A stretch of 64,000 nucleotides of DNA from positions 186,001 through 250,000 of the forward strand of contig NZ_AP022609.1 of NCBI RefSeq assembly GCF_010729485.1, given 5' to 3'. Shown here in pieces: positions 31,726-40,453 of the stretch (position 1 is the stretch's first letter; each line of letters opens with the position of its first letter). The notes beneath the pieces were generated by a model. That model was not told the origin of the DNA. It worked only from the letters and a program-made list of their open reading frames with translations, and searched no databases. A program made the translations under genes and the position numbers. The DNA is from Mycolicibacter hiberniae. Its GTDB lineage: Bacteria > Actinomycetota > Actinomycetes > Mycobacteriales > Mycobacteriaceae.

Positions 31726-33042
31726 ATGGCGTGGGACTTCTCCACCGAACCGGAGTTCGAGGCCAAGCTCGACTGGATCCGTTCCTTCGTGCACGACGAG
31801 GTCGAACCATTGGAGGTGCTGTTTCCCGGCTGCGAATATCTGCCGCTGACCGAGGAACGCCGCCGTATCGTCGGCCCCCTCAAGGACCGGGTGCGCGAGC
31901 AGGGGCTGTGGGCTCCGCACCTGGGTCCCGAGCTGGGCGGTCAGGGATTCGGGGCGGTCAAACTGACCCTGATCAACGAGATCCTCGGCCGGTCCAGCTG
32001 GGCGCCGATCGTGTTCGGCACCCAGGCCCCCGACACCGGCAACGCCGAGATCCTGGCCCGCTTCGGCACGCAAGAGCAAAAAGACCGCTACCTGGCCGGC
32101 CTGCTGTCGGGGGAGATCTTCTCCTGCTTCTCGATGACCGAGCCGCAGGGCGGCGCCGACCCGCGGGTGTTCACCACCAGGGCCCGGCGCGCCGGCCCCG
32201 AAGACGATGCCGACTGGGTGATCACCGGACGCAAGTACTTCTCCTCCAACGCCTCGGTGGCGTCGTTCTTCATCGTGGTGGCCATCACCGACCCCGATGT
32301 ACCCGTGCACCGCGGGGCGTCGACCTTCCTGGTTCCGGCCGGCACCCCCGGCCTGGTCATCGAAGCCACCCATCACCTGGTCGGCTCGCATCCCCACGAG
32401 GCCGGGCATTCGCTGGTGCGCTACGACGACGTCCGGGTGCCGGCCGACGCGATCCTGGGGGAACCGGGGCAAGGATTCCTGATCCTGCAGAGCCGGCTGG
32501 CCGGCGGGCGCCTGCATCACGCCATGCGCGCGATCGGCGTGGCGCAGCGCGCCATCGACATGATGGCCCGCCGCGCCAAAAGCCGCTTCACCCAGGGCAG
32601 TTCGCTGGCCGACAAGCAGCTCGTGCAGGCCTTCATCGCCGACTCCTACGCCGAACTGATCCCGTTCCGGCTCACGGTGCTGCACGCCGCGTGGCTGATC
32701 GACTCCGGCGACGAGAAGGCGGCCCGCGCCGAGATCGGGGTCTGCAAGATCCTGGCCTCGCAGATACTCAAGTCGATCGGGTTGCGCGCCATCCAGGTAC
32801 ACGGCGCCATGGGGCTGACCGAACAGCTGCCCCTGACGAATGTGCTGCTGGGCGGCGTGGCGCTGGGCCTGGCCGACGGCCCCACCGAGGCGCACAAGGT
32901 GAACCTGGCCCGGCTGCTGCTCAAGGACTACGAGGCCGAGGATCCGGAGTGGCCCAGCGAGTTCCTGGACAACCGCATCGCGGCCGCCCGCGCGAAGTAC
33001 GGCCACCTGCTCGACGAGATCCCCGCGGTGCCCAGACCATGA
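31726..33042 (+). CDS. Acyl-CoA dehydrogenase (ACAD10/11-like)
   Basis: This 438-residue FAD enzyme introduces a 2,3-double bond in an acyl-CoA. Visible blocks are SCFSMTEPQGGADP (about residue 131), GRKYFSSNASVASFF (about 170), RARFTQG-like AKSRFTQGSSLADKQ (about 285) and IQVHGAMGLTEQLPL (about 352). The closing LADGPTEAHKVNLAR segment is the form found in the ACAD10/11 branch, where the usual C-terminal Glu is absent. The ATG at 31726 has GAAAGGA nine bases upstream. Its stop overlaps the TetR start by four bases. The upstream APH-fold kinase fits the 4-hydroxyacyl-CoA route known for this branch. Confidence 0.9.
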   Translation: MAWDFSTEPEFEAKLDWIRSFVHDEVEPLEVLFPGCEYLPLTEERRRIVGPLKDRVREQGLWAPHLGPELGGQGFGAVKLTLINEILGRSSWAPIVFGTQAPDTGNAEILARFGTQEQKDRYLAGLLSGEIFSCFSMTEPQGGADPRVFTTRARRAGPEDDADWVITGRKYFSSNASVASFFIVVAITDPDVPVHRGASTFLVPAGTPGLVIEATHHLVGSHPHEAGHSLVRYDDVRVPADAILGEPGQGFLILQSRLAGGRLHHAMRAIGVAQRAIDMMARRAKSRFTQGSSLADKQLVQAFIADSYAELIPFRLTVLHAAWLIDSGDEKAARAEIGVCKILASQILKSIGLRAIQVHGAMGLTEQLPLTNVLLGGVALGLADGPTEAHKVNLARLLLKDYEAEDPEWPSEFLDNRIAAARAKYGHLLDEIPAVPRP

Positions 33043-33647
33043 GCCGGGTCGAGGCGGCGGTGCACCGCGCGCTCGACGACCGGCAGCGCGAGGCCACCGC
33101 CGAGGTGGAGCGCATCCTGGCCGCTGCGGTCACGGTGTTGCAGCGCAGCGCGCCCGAACCGCCCCGGGTCTGCGACATCGTCGCCGAGGCGGGCTCGTCG
33201 AACAAGGCGTTCTACCGCTACTTCGCCGGCAAGGACGACGTGATCCTGGCGGTGATGGAACGCGGCGTCGCGATCGTGGTGTCCTACCTGGAACACCAGA
33301 TGGCCAAGGACCGCGCGCTGGCGGCCCAGGTCGCGCGGTGGATTCGCGGCGCCCTGGCGCAGCTCTCCGACCCGCACCTGCTGAGCCTGAGCCGCACCGC
33401 CAGCACCCAGCTGGAGGCGGGCGGGCAGCGGCGGTTATCCGATCAGGAGATCCTGGCGCCGTTGCGCGATCTGCTCACCGCGCCGGTCGGCGCACTCGGT
33501 GGCGACGACCCCCGCCGGGATGCCGACCTGGTCTTTGGCGCTACCTTGTCGACCATGCGTGGCTACCTCAATACGGGTCGCCGGCCTGCGCCGGCCGATG
33601 TGGATCACCTGGTGTCGTTCTGCCTGCGTGGGTTGGGGGCCCACTGA
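33039..33647 (+). CDS. TetR-family regulator
   Basis: This 202-residue regulator has an N-terminal TetR HTH at about residues 18-65 (ATAEVERILAAAVTVLQ, then CDIVAEAGSSNKAFYRYFAGK) and a short C-terminal sensing domain. The ATG at 33039 overlaps the preceding dehydrogenase stop (ATGA), and the TGA shares a base with the next ATG (TGATG), so it is embedded in and co-translated with the operon. It is a good candidate for local control of the 29.9-34.6 kb genes. The ligand is unknown, probably an acyl-CoA. Confidence 0.88.
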   Translation: MSRVEAAVHRALDDRQREATAEVERILAAAVTVLQRSAPEPPRVCDIVAEAGSSNKAFYRYFAGKDDVILAVMERGVAIVVSYLEHQMAKDRALAAQVARWIRGALAQLSDPHLLSLSRTASTQLEAGGQRRLSDQEILAPLRDLLTAPVGALGGDDPRRDADLVFGATLSTMRGYLNTGRRPAPADVDHLVSFCLRGLGAH

Positions 33648-34615
33648 TGCGCGCGATCGTCTGCGAGCGCTACGGGCCGCCCGAAGACCTGGTGCTGCGG
33701 GAGCTGCCGGATCCGGAGCCCGGGCCCGGCACCATGGTGGTCCGGGTGCGCGCGGCGGCGGTCAACTTCCCCGACGTGCTGATGATCGACGGCAAGTACC
33801 AGCTCAAGATCCCGGTGCCGTTCACCCCCGGCAGCGAGCTGGCCGGTGACGTGCTGGCCGTCGGGGAGGGCGTGGCCTTCGCGCCCGGCGACCGGGTGGT
33901 CGGCACGTCGTTCGTGGGCGGCTTCGCCGAGCAGGCGTTGGTGCCCGCCGCGGTCGCAACACCGATCCCCGAGGGCATCGACTACGCGGCCGCGGCCGGT
34001 TTCGGCGTCACCTACCGCACCGCCTATCACGCCCTGCGCTCGGTGGCCCGCGTCGGTGAAGGCGACTGGGTGGTGGTGCTGGGCGCGGCCGGTGGTGTCG
34101 GGCTGGCCGCCGTCGACCTCGGCGTGGCGATGGGCGCCAAAGTACTCGCGGCGGCCTCAAGCCCGGAGAAGCTGGAGGTGTGCCGGCAACGCGGCGCGGC
34201 GGCGACCGTGGACTACGACCGCGAGGACCTCAAGACGCGCATCCGCGAGATCACCGGCGCGGGCGCGCAGGCGGTGCTGGATCCGGTCGGCGGGCCCTAC
34301 GCCGAGCCGGCGCTGCGCAGTCTGGCCCGCGGCGGGCGCTTCGTCACGCTCGGCTACGCCTCCGGCGTCATTCCCGCGATCCCGCTGAACCTGGTGATGC
34401 TCAAGGGCATCACCGTGCAGGGCATGGAGATCCGCACCTTCGCCACCGACTTTCCGGCGGAGAACGAGCGCGATCTGGCCGAGCTGCAGCGGCTGTTCGC
34501 CGAGGGCACGGTCAGCCCCTACATCGGTGCCCGTTTCCCATTGGCCGACACCGCGGCCGCGCTGCGCTACGTCGCCGACCGCAAGGCGGTCGGCAAGGTG
34601 ATCATCGACGTCTGA
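33647..34615 (+). CDS. NADPH:quinone reductase-like medium-chain oxidoreductase
   Basis: This 322-residue MDR-superfamily protein resembles quinone oxidoreductase or acryloyl/enoyl-CoA reductases. It has VRAAAVNFPDVLMIDGKYQ at about residues 35-53, GSELAGDV at about 64, and the nucleotide motif GAAGGVGLAAVDLG at about 145-158. Zinc-binding Cys/His residues of alcohol dehydrogenases are absent, favouring an NADPH-dependent enone or enoyl reductase. The ATG at 33647 overlaps the TetR stop. Its last 14 bases overlap the convergent lipocalin-like gene. Confidence 0.87.
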   Translation: MRAIVCERYGPPEDLVLRELPDPEPGPGTMVVRVRAAAVNFPDVLMIDGKYQLKIPVPFTPGSELAGDVLAVGEGVAFAPGDRVVGTSFVGGFAEQALVPAAVATPIPEGIDYAAAAGFGVTYRTAYHALRSVARVGEGDWVVVLGAAGGVGLAAVDLGVAMGAKVLAAASSPEKLEVCRQRGAAATVDYDREDLKTRIREITGAGAQAVLDPVGGPYAEPALRSLARGGRFVTLGYASGVIPAIPLNLVMLKGITVQGMEIRTFATDFPAENERDLAELQRLFAEGTVSPYIGARFPLADTAAALRYVADRKAVGKVIIDV

Positions 34616-35006
34616 CCCAGACCAGGGTGTGCCGGCCCGTGACCCCGCCGCTGGTGGTCGTCGCCGACAGGGTCAGCCGGTCGCCGTCGACCCGCGCCTG
34701 CCGCACCTGCGGTGCCGCCAGCAGCTGCGGCAGCATCGACACACTGACCTCGTGGCGTACCGTCGCGGTGTCTTCGTCGACGTGGAAGCGGCCGCCGTAG
34801 GCGATATAGGAGGGCGACATGTCGTCGCGCGCAGCCTCCTCGGCGCTCCCGGTCAGCTGCGCGGACATGTAGCCGTCGCCGGTGTAGAGGATCAAGCCGC
34901 GCGGCTGCGTGCCCAGGGGATGCGACACCGCGCCGGTGGCGATGTCGACGGAGTCGAACGATGCCAGCTTCCAGCCGCCGAGCATGGCCTCGCGCAGGGT
35001 GCTCAT
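34602..35006 (-). CDS. Lipocalin-like domain protein
   Basis: This 134-residue single-domain protein starts LREAMLGGWKLASFDSVD, followed by beta strands such as RGLILYTGDGYMSAQL and GGRFHVDEDTATVRHEV. This matches the Lipocalin_5-type beta-barrel fold, which binds small hydrophobic ligands. It has no signal peptide, so it is probably cytoplasmic. The ATG at 35006 shares a base with the stop of the upstream carboxyltransferase gene (TGATG), so the two are co-translated. A carrier or accessory role for the acyl substrate is possible but not shown. Confidence 0.7.
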   Translation of the reverse strand: MSTLREAMLGGWKLASFDSVDIATGAVSHPLGTQPRGLILYTGDGYMSAQLTGSAEEAARDDMSPSYIAYGGRFHVDEDTATVRHEVSVSMLPQLLAAPQVRQARVDGDRLTLSATTTSGGVTGRHTLVWVRRR

Positions 35007-36502
35007 CAGGGCATGATGACGGTTCGGGCCACCGGCTCGGCGGCGGCCTGGCGGCTGTGCAGGCCACGCTGCAGGGCGCACAGCAGCGCGTCGCGGGTCT
35101 CGCGGGGGTCGATGAGCTCGTCGAAGCCGAGCTGCTGGGCGGAGTGATAGGACGCCTGCAGTTCGGTGTCGCGCAGCTTGGCCGCCAGATCCTCCCCGGC
35201 GTGCGAGGCCGCGCTGAGCGCCGCGGCGCTCATCGCGCCCATCGTCGCCCCGGGATAGGCGAAGGTCGCCACCTGCGCGTCGAAACCCAGCAGCGACATC
35301 ACCATGGAACCGAACCCGTAGGCCTTGCGCAGGGTCAGATGCAGCTTCAAGGTGGTGGCCGCGGTCTGGGCGGCGAACATCCGGGCACCGGCCCGCAGCA
35401 CCCCCGCGCGCTCCGAGCGGCTGCCGGGCAACATGCCGGGATTGTCGGCCAGGAACACGATCGGCAGGTGGAACGAGTCGGCCACCATGATGAAGTGCGC
35501 CGCCTTGTCCGCGGCGTCGGTGTCGATGGAACCGGCCAGCACCTGCGGCTGGTTGGCCACCACCGCAACCGGATGGCCGCCCAGATGCGCCAGGGCGCAG
35601 ACGATCGCGCGGCCGAACCGCGGTTGGACCTCGAACCAGTCGGGCCGGTCGAAGACGACGTCGAGCACCGAGCGCATGTCGTAGACGCGGCGGTTGTCGC
35701 GCGACACGATGTCGAGCAGTTCGGGCGTGGCCCGTGATTCGGCGGCGGAATCCGGTGCCAGTGACACCGGATAGGACCAGGCGCTGGACGGAAAGTAGGA
35801 CAGGTAGCGGCGGATGTCGTCGAGCACCGCCGCGTCGTCGGCGCCGAAGTTGTGCACCACACCGCTGGTCAGCGCCACGTCGGGGCCGCCCAGGTCTTCT
35901 TTGGAGATCACCTCGCCGGTGGACTCTTTGACCACCGGCGGGCCGGCCGTGAAGATCGCGCCGTGCGGGCTCATGATCCGGAAATCGCAGACCGGGCCGA
36001 CCAGGGCGCCGTGCCCGGCCGACGGGCCGAGTACCGCGGCCACTGTCGGCACCTTGCCCGAGCACTGCGCCTGGGCCAGCAAGTCGGTGGGGGTGCGGCC
36101 GTAGTGTTCCCCGGTGGGCCGGAACCCGGCGCCCTCGAGCAGCATCACCAGCGGGATCTTGTCGCGCAGCGCCAGTTCGGCGATGCGGTAGCGCTTGGCG
36201 TTGCCGCCGGGGCCGATACTGCCCGCCAGCGTGGTGAAGTCCTCGGCGCCCACCATCACAGGCGAGCCGTTGATGAGCCCCGATCCGACCACGATGCCGT
36301 CGGCAGCGATCTGGCCGCCGACCATGGAGCCCAGCTCACGGAAGCTTCCGGGATCGAGCAGGTGACCGATGCGTGCGCGCGCGTCGAGTTTGCCGGCAGC
36401 CCGGTGTTTGGCCACCCGCTCGGGGCCGCCCATGGCCCGGGTGTGCTGTCGCCGACGGTCGAGGTCCTCCAGAGTTTCCTGCCAGTCCCGGGCATTCGTC
36501 AT
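35006..36502 (-). CDS. Acyl-CoA carboxylase carboxyltransferase subunit
   Basis: This 498-residue beta subunit moves CO2 from biotin to an acyl-CoA (AccD family). It has the N-terminal domain block GPERVAKHRAAGKLDARARI (about residues 26-45), the first oxyanion region with GPSAGHGALVGPVCDF (about 160), and the C-terminal half with LADNPGMLPGSRSERAGVLRAG (about 355) and AYPGATMGAMSAAA (about 424). No biotin-carboxylase subunit is in the window, so it would borrow an AccA encoded elsewhere. The substrate is unknown; methylcrotonyl/geranyl-type or saturated branched acyl-CoA are options. The ATG at 36502 faces a divergent promoter region. Confidence 0.88.
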   Translation of the reverse strand: MTNARDWQETLEDLDRRRQHTRAMGGPERVAKHRAAGKLDARARIGHLLDPGSFRELGSMVGGQIAADGIVVGSGLINGSPVMVGAEDFTTLAGSIGPGGNAKRYRIAELALRDKIPLVMLLEGAGFRPTGEHYGRTPTDLLAQAQCSGKVPTVAAVLGPSAGHGALVGPVCDFRIMSPHGAIFTAGPPVVKESTGEVISKEDLGGPDVALTSGVVHNFGADDAAVLDDIRRYLSYFPSSAWSYPVSLAPDSAAESRATPELLDIVSRDNRRVYDMRSVLDVVFDRPDWFEVQPRFGRAIVCALAHLGGHPVAVVANQPQVLAGSIDTDAADKAAHFIMVADSFHLPIVFLADNPGMLPGSRSERAGVLRAGARMFAAQTAATTLKLHLTLRKAYGFGSMVMSLLGFDAQVATFAYPGATMGAMSAAALSAASHAGEDLAAKLRDTELQASYHSAQQLGFDELIDPRETRDALLCALQRGLHSRQAAAEPVARTVIMP

Positions 36503-36520
36503 CTGCGGCGTCCTCTTTCG

Positions 36521-36547
36521 TTGACCATACTGAAATTCTTACTGTAG
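36521..36547. promoter_or_regulatory. Divergent promoter region between carboxyltransferase and kinase genes
   Basis: The region holds TATGGT (minus strand, 36528-36523) as a -10 for the leftward gene and TACTGT (plus, 36540-36545) for the rightward one. TACTG repeats 12 bases apart at 36528 and 36540 in an AT-rich stretch, a possible regulator site. Confidence 0.4.
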
Positions 36548-36558
36548 CGTCTGCGAGC

Positions 36559-36657
36559 ATGGCTGGAAGCGGCTTGCGGGCGCTCGCCCAGTATTCGCGT
36601 CGGCCTGAGCGTTCGGCTGAGCTCGGTTGGGCCGCAGCCGAGTTGGTGAAGCCGTGA
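36559..36657 (+). CDS. Possible 32-codon leader ORF
   Basis: The ORF starts 13 bases after the candidate -10 at 36540-36545 and ends in a TGA that overlaps the start of the kinase gene (GTGA at 36654-36657). It encodes a basic peptide, MAGSGLRALAQYSRRPERSA and so on, without known motifs. The position suggests a short upstream ORF coupled to the kinase gene, but coding potential alone is weak. Confidence 0.3.
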   Translation: MAGSGLRALAQYSRRPERSAELGWAAAELVKP

Positions 36658-37745
36658 ACGCGCGGACCGCGATACCCCGGCATCCGCGCGACGTCACGAG
36701 CCAGTGGTTGTCGACGGTGTTGAGTGCCCGCGGCGAACCGGTCGAGGTGGCCTCGGTCGATGTCGTCGCCGTCGGTACCGGGCAGACCGGCGCCACCTAT
36801 CGGGTGCTGGCCGACTACCGCGACAACCCCGCCGGGCTGCCGGGCAGTTTCGTGATCAAGCTACCGGCCGCCGATGACGCCGTGCGGGATCGCGTCGTCC
36901 TGGGCTATCGCAGTGAGTGCGCCTTCTATCAGGAGGTTGCCGCGCGGGTGAAGGTACCGATACCGCAGTGCTTCCATTGCGACATCAACGAGGATGCAAC
37001 CGAGTACGCACTGCTGCTCGCCGATCGGTCGCCCGCGGTTCAGGGCGATCAGATCGCCGGCTGCGACCCGCACCAGGCCCGGCTGGCGGTGACCGCTCTG
37101 GCCGGTCTGCACGCGCCGACCTGGTGCGATCAGCGCTGGCTGACCTTCTCCGGCCTGGCCATGTCCCAGCTGGACGCCGACGGCGCCAGGGGGATGGGCG
37201 ACATCGCCCGGATGTGCGCCGCCGTCACCGTGCAGCGACTCGGCGCCCAACTCGGCGACGCCGACTGCGAGACGCTGACCGCGGCCCTGGATCTCATCAC
37301 CCCGTGGCTGTCGGCACCGGTGGGTCGGTTCGCGCTGATCCACGGCGACTATCGGCTGGACAACATGCTGTTCAGTCCCGACGGCGAAGCGATCTGGGTG
37401 GTGGACTGGCAGACGCTGGGCGTTGGGCTGCCGGCCCGCGATCTGGCTTTTTTCACCGGCACCAGCGTGGAACCCGAGCTGCGCAACCGGATCGAAGCCG
37501 ATCTGGTCGCCGAGTACCACAGCGCGTTGCTGGGCCATGGTGTCACCGGCTATGACCGGGAAACCTGTTGGCAGGACTACCGTTTCGGCGCGCTGCAGGT
37601 GCCGCTGATCTGCGCGCTGGGCCTGGTTTTCGCGACCGGCACCGACCGCGGCGACGACATGTTCGTGACGATGCTGCGGCGGGGATGCCAGGCCATCCGT
37701 GATCTGGGCACGCTGGAGCTGGTGGTCGAGCTGGCCGGTCGTTGA
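36654..37745 (+). CDS. Phosphotransferase (APH/EcKinase-like)
   Basis: This 363-residue kinase-fold protein has the catalytic loop LIHGDYRLDNMLF at about residue 233 and the metal site VVDWQTLGVGLPARDLAFF at about 254-272, as in ecdysteroid-kinase-like and APH families. The upstream nucleotide-binding segment is GTGQTGATYRVLADY. The GTG at 36654 is chosen over an upstream TTG because it overlaps a small ORF and gives the usual family N-terminus. It leads a transcript with the enoyl-CoA hydratase gene 25 bases downstream. The substrate is probably a hydroxylated lipid or CoA intermediate, not an antibiotic. Confidence 0.78.
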   Translation: MNARTAIPRHPRDVTSQWLSTVLSARGEPVEVASVDVVAVGTGQTGATYRVLADYRDNPAGLPGSFVIKLPAADDAVRDRVVLGYRSECAFYQEVAARVKVPIPQCFHCDINEDATEYALLLADRSPAVQGDQIAGCDPHQARLAVTALAGLHAPTWCDQRWLTFSGLAMSQLDADGARGMGDIARMCAAVTVQRLGAQLGDADCETLTAALDLITPWLSAPVGRFALIHGDYRLDNMLFSPDGEAIWVVDWQTLGVGLPARDLAFFTGTSVEPELRNRIEADLVAEYHSALLGHGVTGYDRETCWQDYRFGALQVPLICALGLVFATGTDRGDDMFVTMLRRGCQAIRDLGTLELVVELAGR

Positions 37746-37770
37746 CGACGAAGAAGGAGAGGTCGCGCTG

Positions 37771-38604
37771 ATGGATGCTCAACCGCAGGGGTCCTCCCGG
37801 TCGGGGCCACCCGAGGGGGACTGGCTGGGGACGCCGTACCTGACGCTGCGGCGGGAGGGGCCCATCGCCGTCTGCACCATCGACCGGCCCCAGGCCCGCA
37901 ATGCGCTGACCCCCGCCATGTACTTCGGTCTGCGATACGCGGTGGGCCGGGTCAATCAGGATCCGGGGCTGGCCGGGCTGCTGATCACCGGTACCGGCGA
38001 CGTGTTCGCCCCCGGCGGCGACATGGGCGGCGGCGGCGCGGACGACTGGATCACCTTCGGTGCCGCGCTGGGCATGGACATCACCCCGTTCGACACCCTG
38101 CGCAGTTCGGTCAAGCCGGTTGTCTGCGCCGTCAACGGACTGTGCCAGGGCGGCGGACTGCAGATCGCCCTGTGCAGTGATGTGGCGGTGGTCAGCGACC
38201 GGGCCACCTTCCGGGTGCCGGAGCTGTTCCGCGGGATCGCCGACACCTACTACAGCCAGATGCTGGCGCGGGTGATCGGGCCGGTCCGCACGCGGGACCT
38301 GATGTTCACCGGCCGCACCGTCGATGCGCACGAGGCCCTCGACTGGGGCCTGGTGGCCCGGGTGGTTGCGCACGACGACCTGCTCGACACCGCGCGCGAG
38401 GTGCTGGCGCAGTGCTGTCGCACCGCCCCGGCGGCGCGCGGGGTGGTCAAGGCCAGCCTGGACTCCTACCTCGGCCTGTTCGACCGGATCGGGATGAACA
38501 CCAGCCTGGGCGCCCCGGAGGCCGTCGAGGGTTTCCGGGCGTTCAAGGAACGCAGATCACCGCAGTGGGTCCACCCCGATCTGCAGGTCGACGGCCGGCT
38601 CTGA
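37771..38604 (+). CDS. Enoyl-CoA hydratase/isomerase-family protein
   Basis: This 277-residue crotonase-fold protein has VCTIDRPQARNALTPAMY at about residues 32-49 and the oxyanion segments GDVFAPGGDMGGGG at about 76 and NGLCQGGGLQIALCSD at about 123. The first catalytic Glu position is Gln (GGLQIA), while the second keeps Glu (VPELFRG), as in some isomerases. The ATG at 37771 has AAGGAGA ten bases upstream. It follows the kinase gene in one transcript, and the YrbE pair begins 121 bases later. Confidence 0.87.
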   Translation: MDAQPQGSSRSGPPEGDWLGTPYLTLRREGPIAVCTIDRPQARNALTPAMYFGLRYAVGRVNQDPGLAGLLITGTGDVFAPGGDMGGGGADDWITFGAALGMDITPFDTLRSSVKPVVCAVNGLCQGGGLQIALCSDVAVVSDRATFRVPELFRGIADTYYSQMLARVIGPVRTRDLMFTGRTVDAHEALDWGLVARVVAHDDLLDTAREVLAQCCRTAPAARGVVKASLDSYLGLFDRIGMNTSLGAPEAVEGFRAFKERRSPQWVHPDLQVDGRL

Positions 38605-38679
38605 AGTGCACCCGCTGTGTTTACGCAATACGAGAATCTGTGTGCAATAAAAGCAGAACCGGGTATCCCAAAATTCTCA

Positions 38680-38693
38680 AATCCGATAGGATT
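38680..38693. promoter_or_regulatory. Palindrome over candidate -10 of the yrbE pair
   Basis: AATCC-GATA-GGATT is a 14-bp palindrome containing TAGGAT (38687-38692), a possible -10. The yrbE start is 33 bases downstream, preceded by GGGAGGAG. The -35 is weak. Confidence 0.4.
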
Positions 38694-38725
38694 CCACACG
38701 CAGTGACGCGGGAGGAGCCGGCCTG

Positions 38726-39532
38726 ATGGGGATGAAAGACCTGATCCGGTGGTCCCCGGGGGCCGCGGCAGCCCGCCTGGCCGGCCCCATGGAGGCGGTC
38801 GGTGGACTCTTCACGATGTCGGTGGACGCGGTCAGGTTCGCGTTCCGGCGGCCGTTCCAGGCCCGTGAATTCATCGAACAGTGCTGGTTCGTCGCCCGGG
38901 TCTCGCTGATGCCCACCCTGCTGGTGGCCATTCCCTTCACGGTCCTGGTCAGCTTCATCCTCAATATCCTGCTGCGTGAGCTCGGGGCCGCGGATCTGTC
39001 CGGTGCCGGGGCCGCCTTCGGCGCCGTCACCCAGGTGGGACCGATGGTGACCGTGTTGATCGTGGCCGGGGCCGGTGCCACCGCGATGTGCGCCGACCTG
39101 GGCTCGCGCACCATCCGGGAAGAGATCGACGCCATGGAGGTGCTGGGCATCAACCCGGTGCAACGGCTGGTGACACCGCGCATGCTTGCCGCCGGCCTGG
39201 TGGCGCTGCTGCTCAACAGCCTGGTGGTGATCATCGGCATCCTCGGCGGTTATGCCTTCTCGGTCTTCGTCCAAGACGTCAACCCGGGCGCATTCGCGGC
39301 AGGCATCACCTTGCTGACCGGTGTTCCCGAACTGGTCATCTCCTGCGTCAAGGCCGCGCTGTTCGGTCTGATCGCGGGAATGGTGGCCTGCTACCGGGGT
39401 CTGACCATCTCCGGCGGCGGCGCCAAAGCCGTGGGCAACGCGGTCAACGAAACCGTCGTCTATGCCTTCATGTCACTGTTCGTGGTCAATGTCGTCGTCA
39501 CCGCCATCGGCATCAAGATGACGGCACGCTGA
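38726..39532 (+). CDS. YrbEA-type Mce permease (MlaE family)
   Basis: This 268-residue integral membrane permease belongs to the MlaE/YrbE family, the channel-side partner of MceG and Mce proteins in lipid import. About five to six hydrophobic segments are visible (from about residues 60-85, 105-130, 155-185, 205-225 and 240-262). The family signature GSRTIREEIDAMEVLGINP at about residues 128-146 contacts the ATPase. The ATG at 38726 has GGGAGGAG upstream. Three bases separate it from its partner yrbE. No mceA-F genes follow. Confidence 0.92.
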   Translation: MGMKDLIRWSPGAAAARLAGPMEAVGGLFTMSVDAVRFAFRRPFQAREFIEQCWFVARVSLMPTLLVAIPFTVLVSFILNILLRELGAADLSGAGAAFGAVTQVGPMVTVLIVAGAGATAMCADLGSRTIREEIDAMEVLGINPVQRLVTPRMLAAGLVALLLNSLVVIIGILGGYAFSVFVQDVNPGAFAAGITLLTGVPELVISCVKAALFGLIAGMVACYRGLTISGGGAKAVGNAVNETVVYAFMSLFVVNVVVTAIGIKMTAR

Positions 39533-39535
39533 GGC

Positions 39536-40390
39536 ATGGCAGTGCGCAGTCTGCAGGCCGTCTACCCGCGCCTGACGCGGCAGCTCCGGCGCCCGATCAC
39601 GGCGCTGAGCCAGGTGGGCGATCACACCCTGTTCTACGGCAGGGCGATCGCCACCACGCCGTTCGCCTTCGCCCGCTACCGCCGCGAGGTCATCCGGCTG
39701 ATCGCCGAGATCAGCATGGGCACCGGCACCCTGGCGATGATCGGCGGCACCGTGGTGATCGTCGGCTTCCTGACCCTGGCGGCCGGCGGCACGCTGGCGG
39801 TGCAGGGCTACAGCTCGCTGGGCAACATCGGCATCGAGGCCCTGACCGGATTTCTGGCGGCGTTCATCAATGTGCGTATCTCGGCTCCGGTGGTCGCCGG
39901 CATCGGCTTGGCCGCCACCTTCGGTGCCGGGGTCACGGCGCAGCTGGGGGCGATGCGGATCAACGAGGAGATCGACGCGCTGGAAGCGATGGCCATCCGC
40001 CCGATCGCCTACCTGGTCAGCACCCGCATCGTCGCCGGACTGGTGGCGATCGTTCCGCTGTATGCCATCGCGGTGATCCTGTCCTTTATGGCCAGCCGCT
40101 TCACCACGGTGTTCCTGTTCGGGCAGTCGGCCGGGCTCTACGACCACTATTTCCGCACGTTTCTCAACCCCATCGACCTGTTGTGGTCGTTTCTGCAGGC
40201 GTTCCTGATGGCGATCACGATCCTGCTGATCCACACCTACTTCGGCTACTTCGCCGCCGGCGGCCCGGCCGGGGTCGGGGTCGCGGTCGGCAACGCGGTG
40301 CGGACCTCGCTGATCGTGGTGGTCTCGGTGACCCTGTTGGTCTCGCTGGCGGTCTACGGGGCCAGCGGCAACTTCAACCTGGCGGGGTAG
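39536..40390 (+). CDS. YrbEB-type Mce permease (MlaE family)
   Basis: This is the second permease of the pair, 284 residues, with the same topology and the ATPase-contact segment AMRINEEIDALEAMAIRP at about residues 140-157. It would form a heterodimer with the preceding YrbEA. In complete mce operons six mce genes follow directly; here the next gene is a B12-dependent mutase. The ATG at 39536 is three bases after the yrbEA stop. The MceG encoded by mkl at 4.9 kb is the likely energy source if the pair is functional. Confidence 0.92.
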   Translation: MAVRSLQAVYPRLTRQLRRPITALSQVGDHTLFYGRAIATTPFAFARYRREVIRLIAEISMGTGTLAMIGGTVVIVGFLTLAAGGTLAVQGYSSLGNIGIEALTGFLAAFINVRISAPVVAGIGLAATFGAGVTAQLGAMRINEEIDALEAMAIRPIAYLVSTRIVAGLVAIVPLYAIAVILSFMASRFTTVFLFGQSAGLYDHYFRTFLNPIDLLWSFLQAFLMAITILLIHTYFGYFAAGGPAGVGVAVGNAVRTSLIVVVSVTLLVSLAVYGASGNFNLAG

Positions 40391-40453
40391 CGGGCAGGCG
40401 TTTTCATCTGACGGTATTGGCATTCTCATTTCGTGCCAGTACCGTATCCATCG

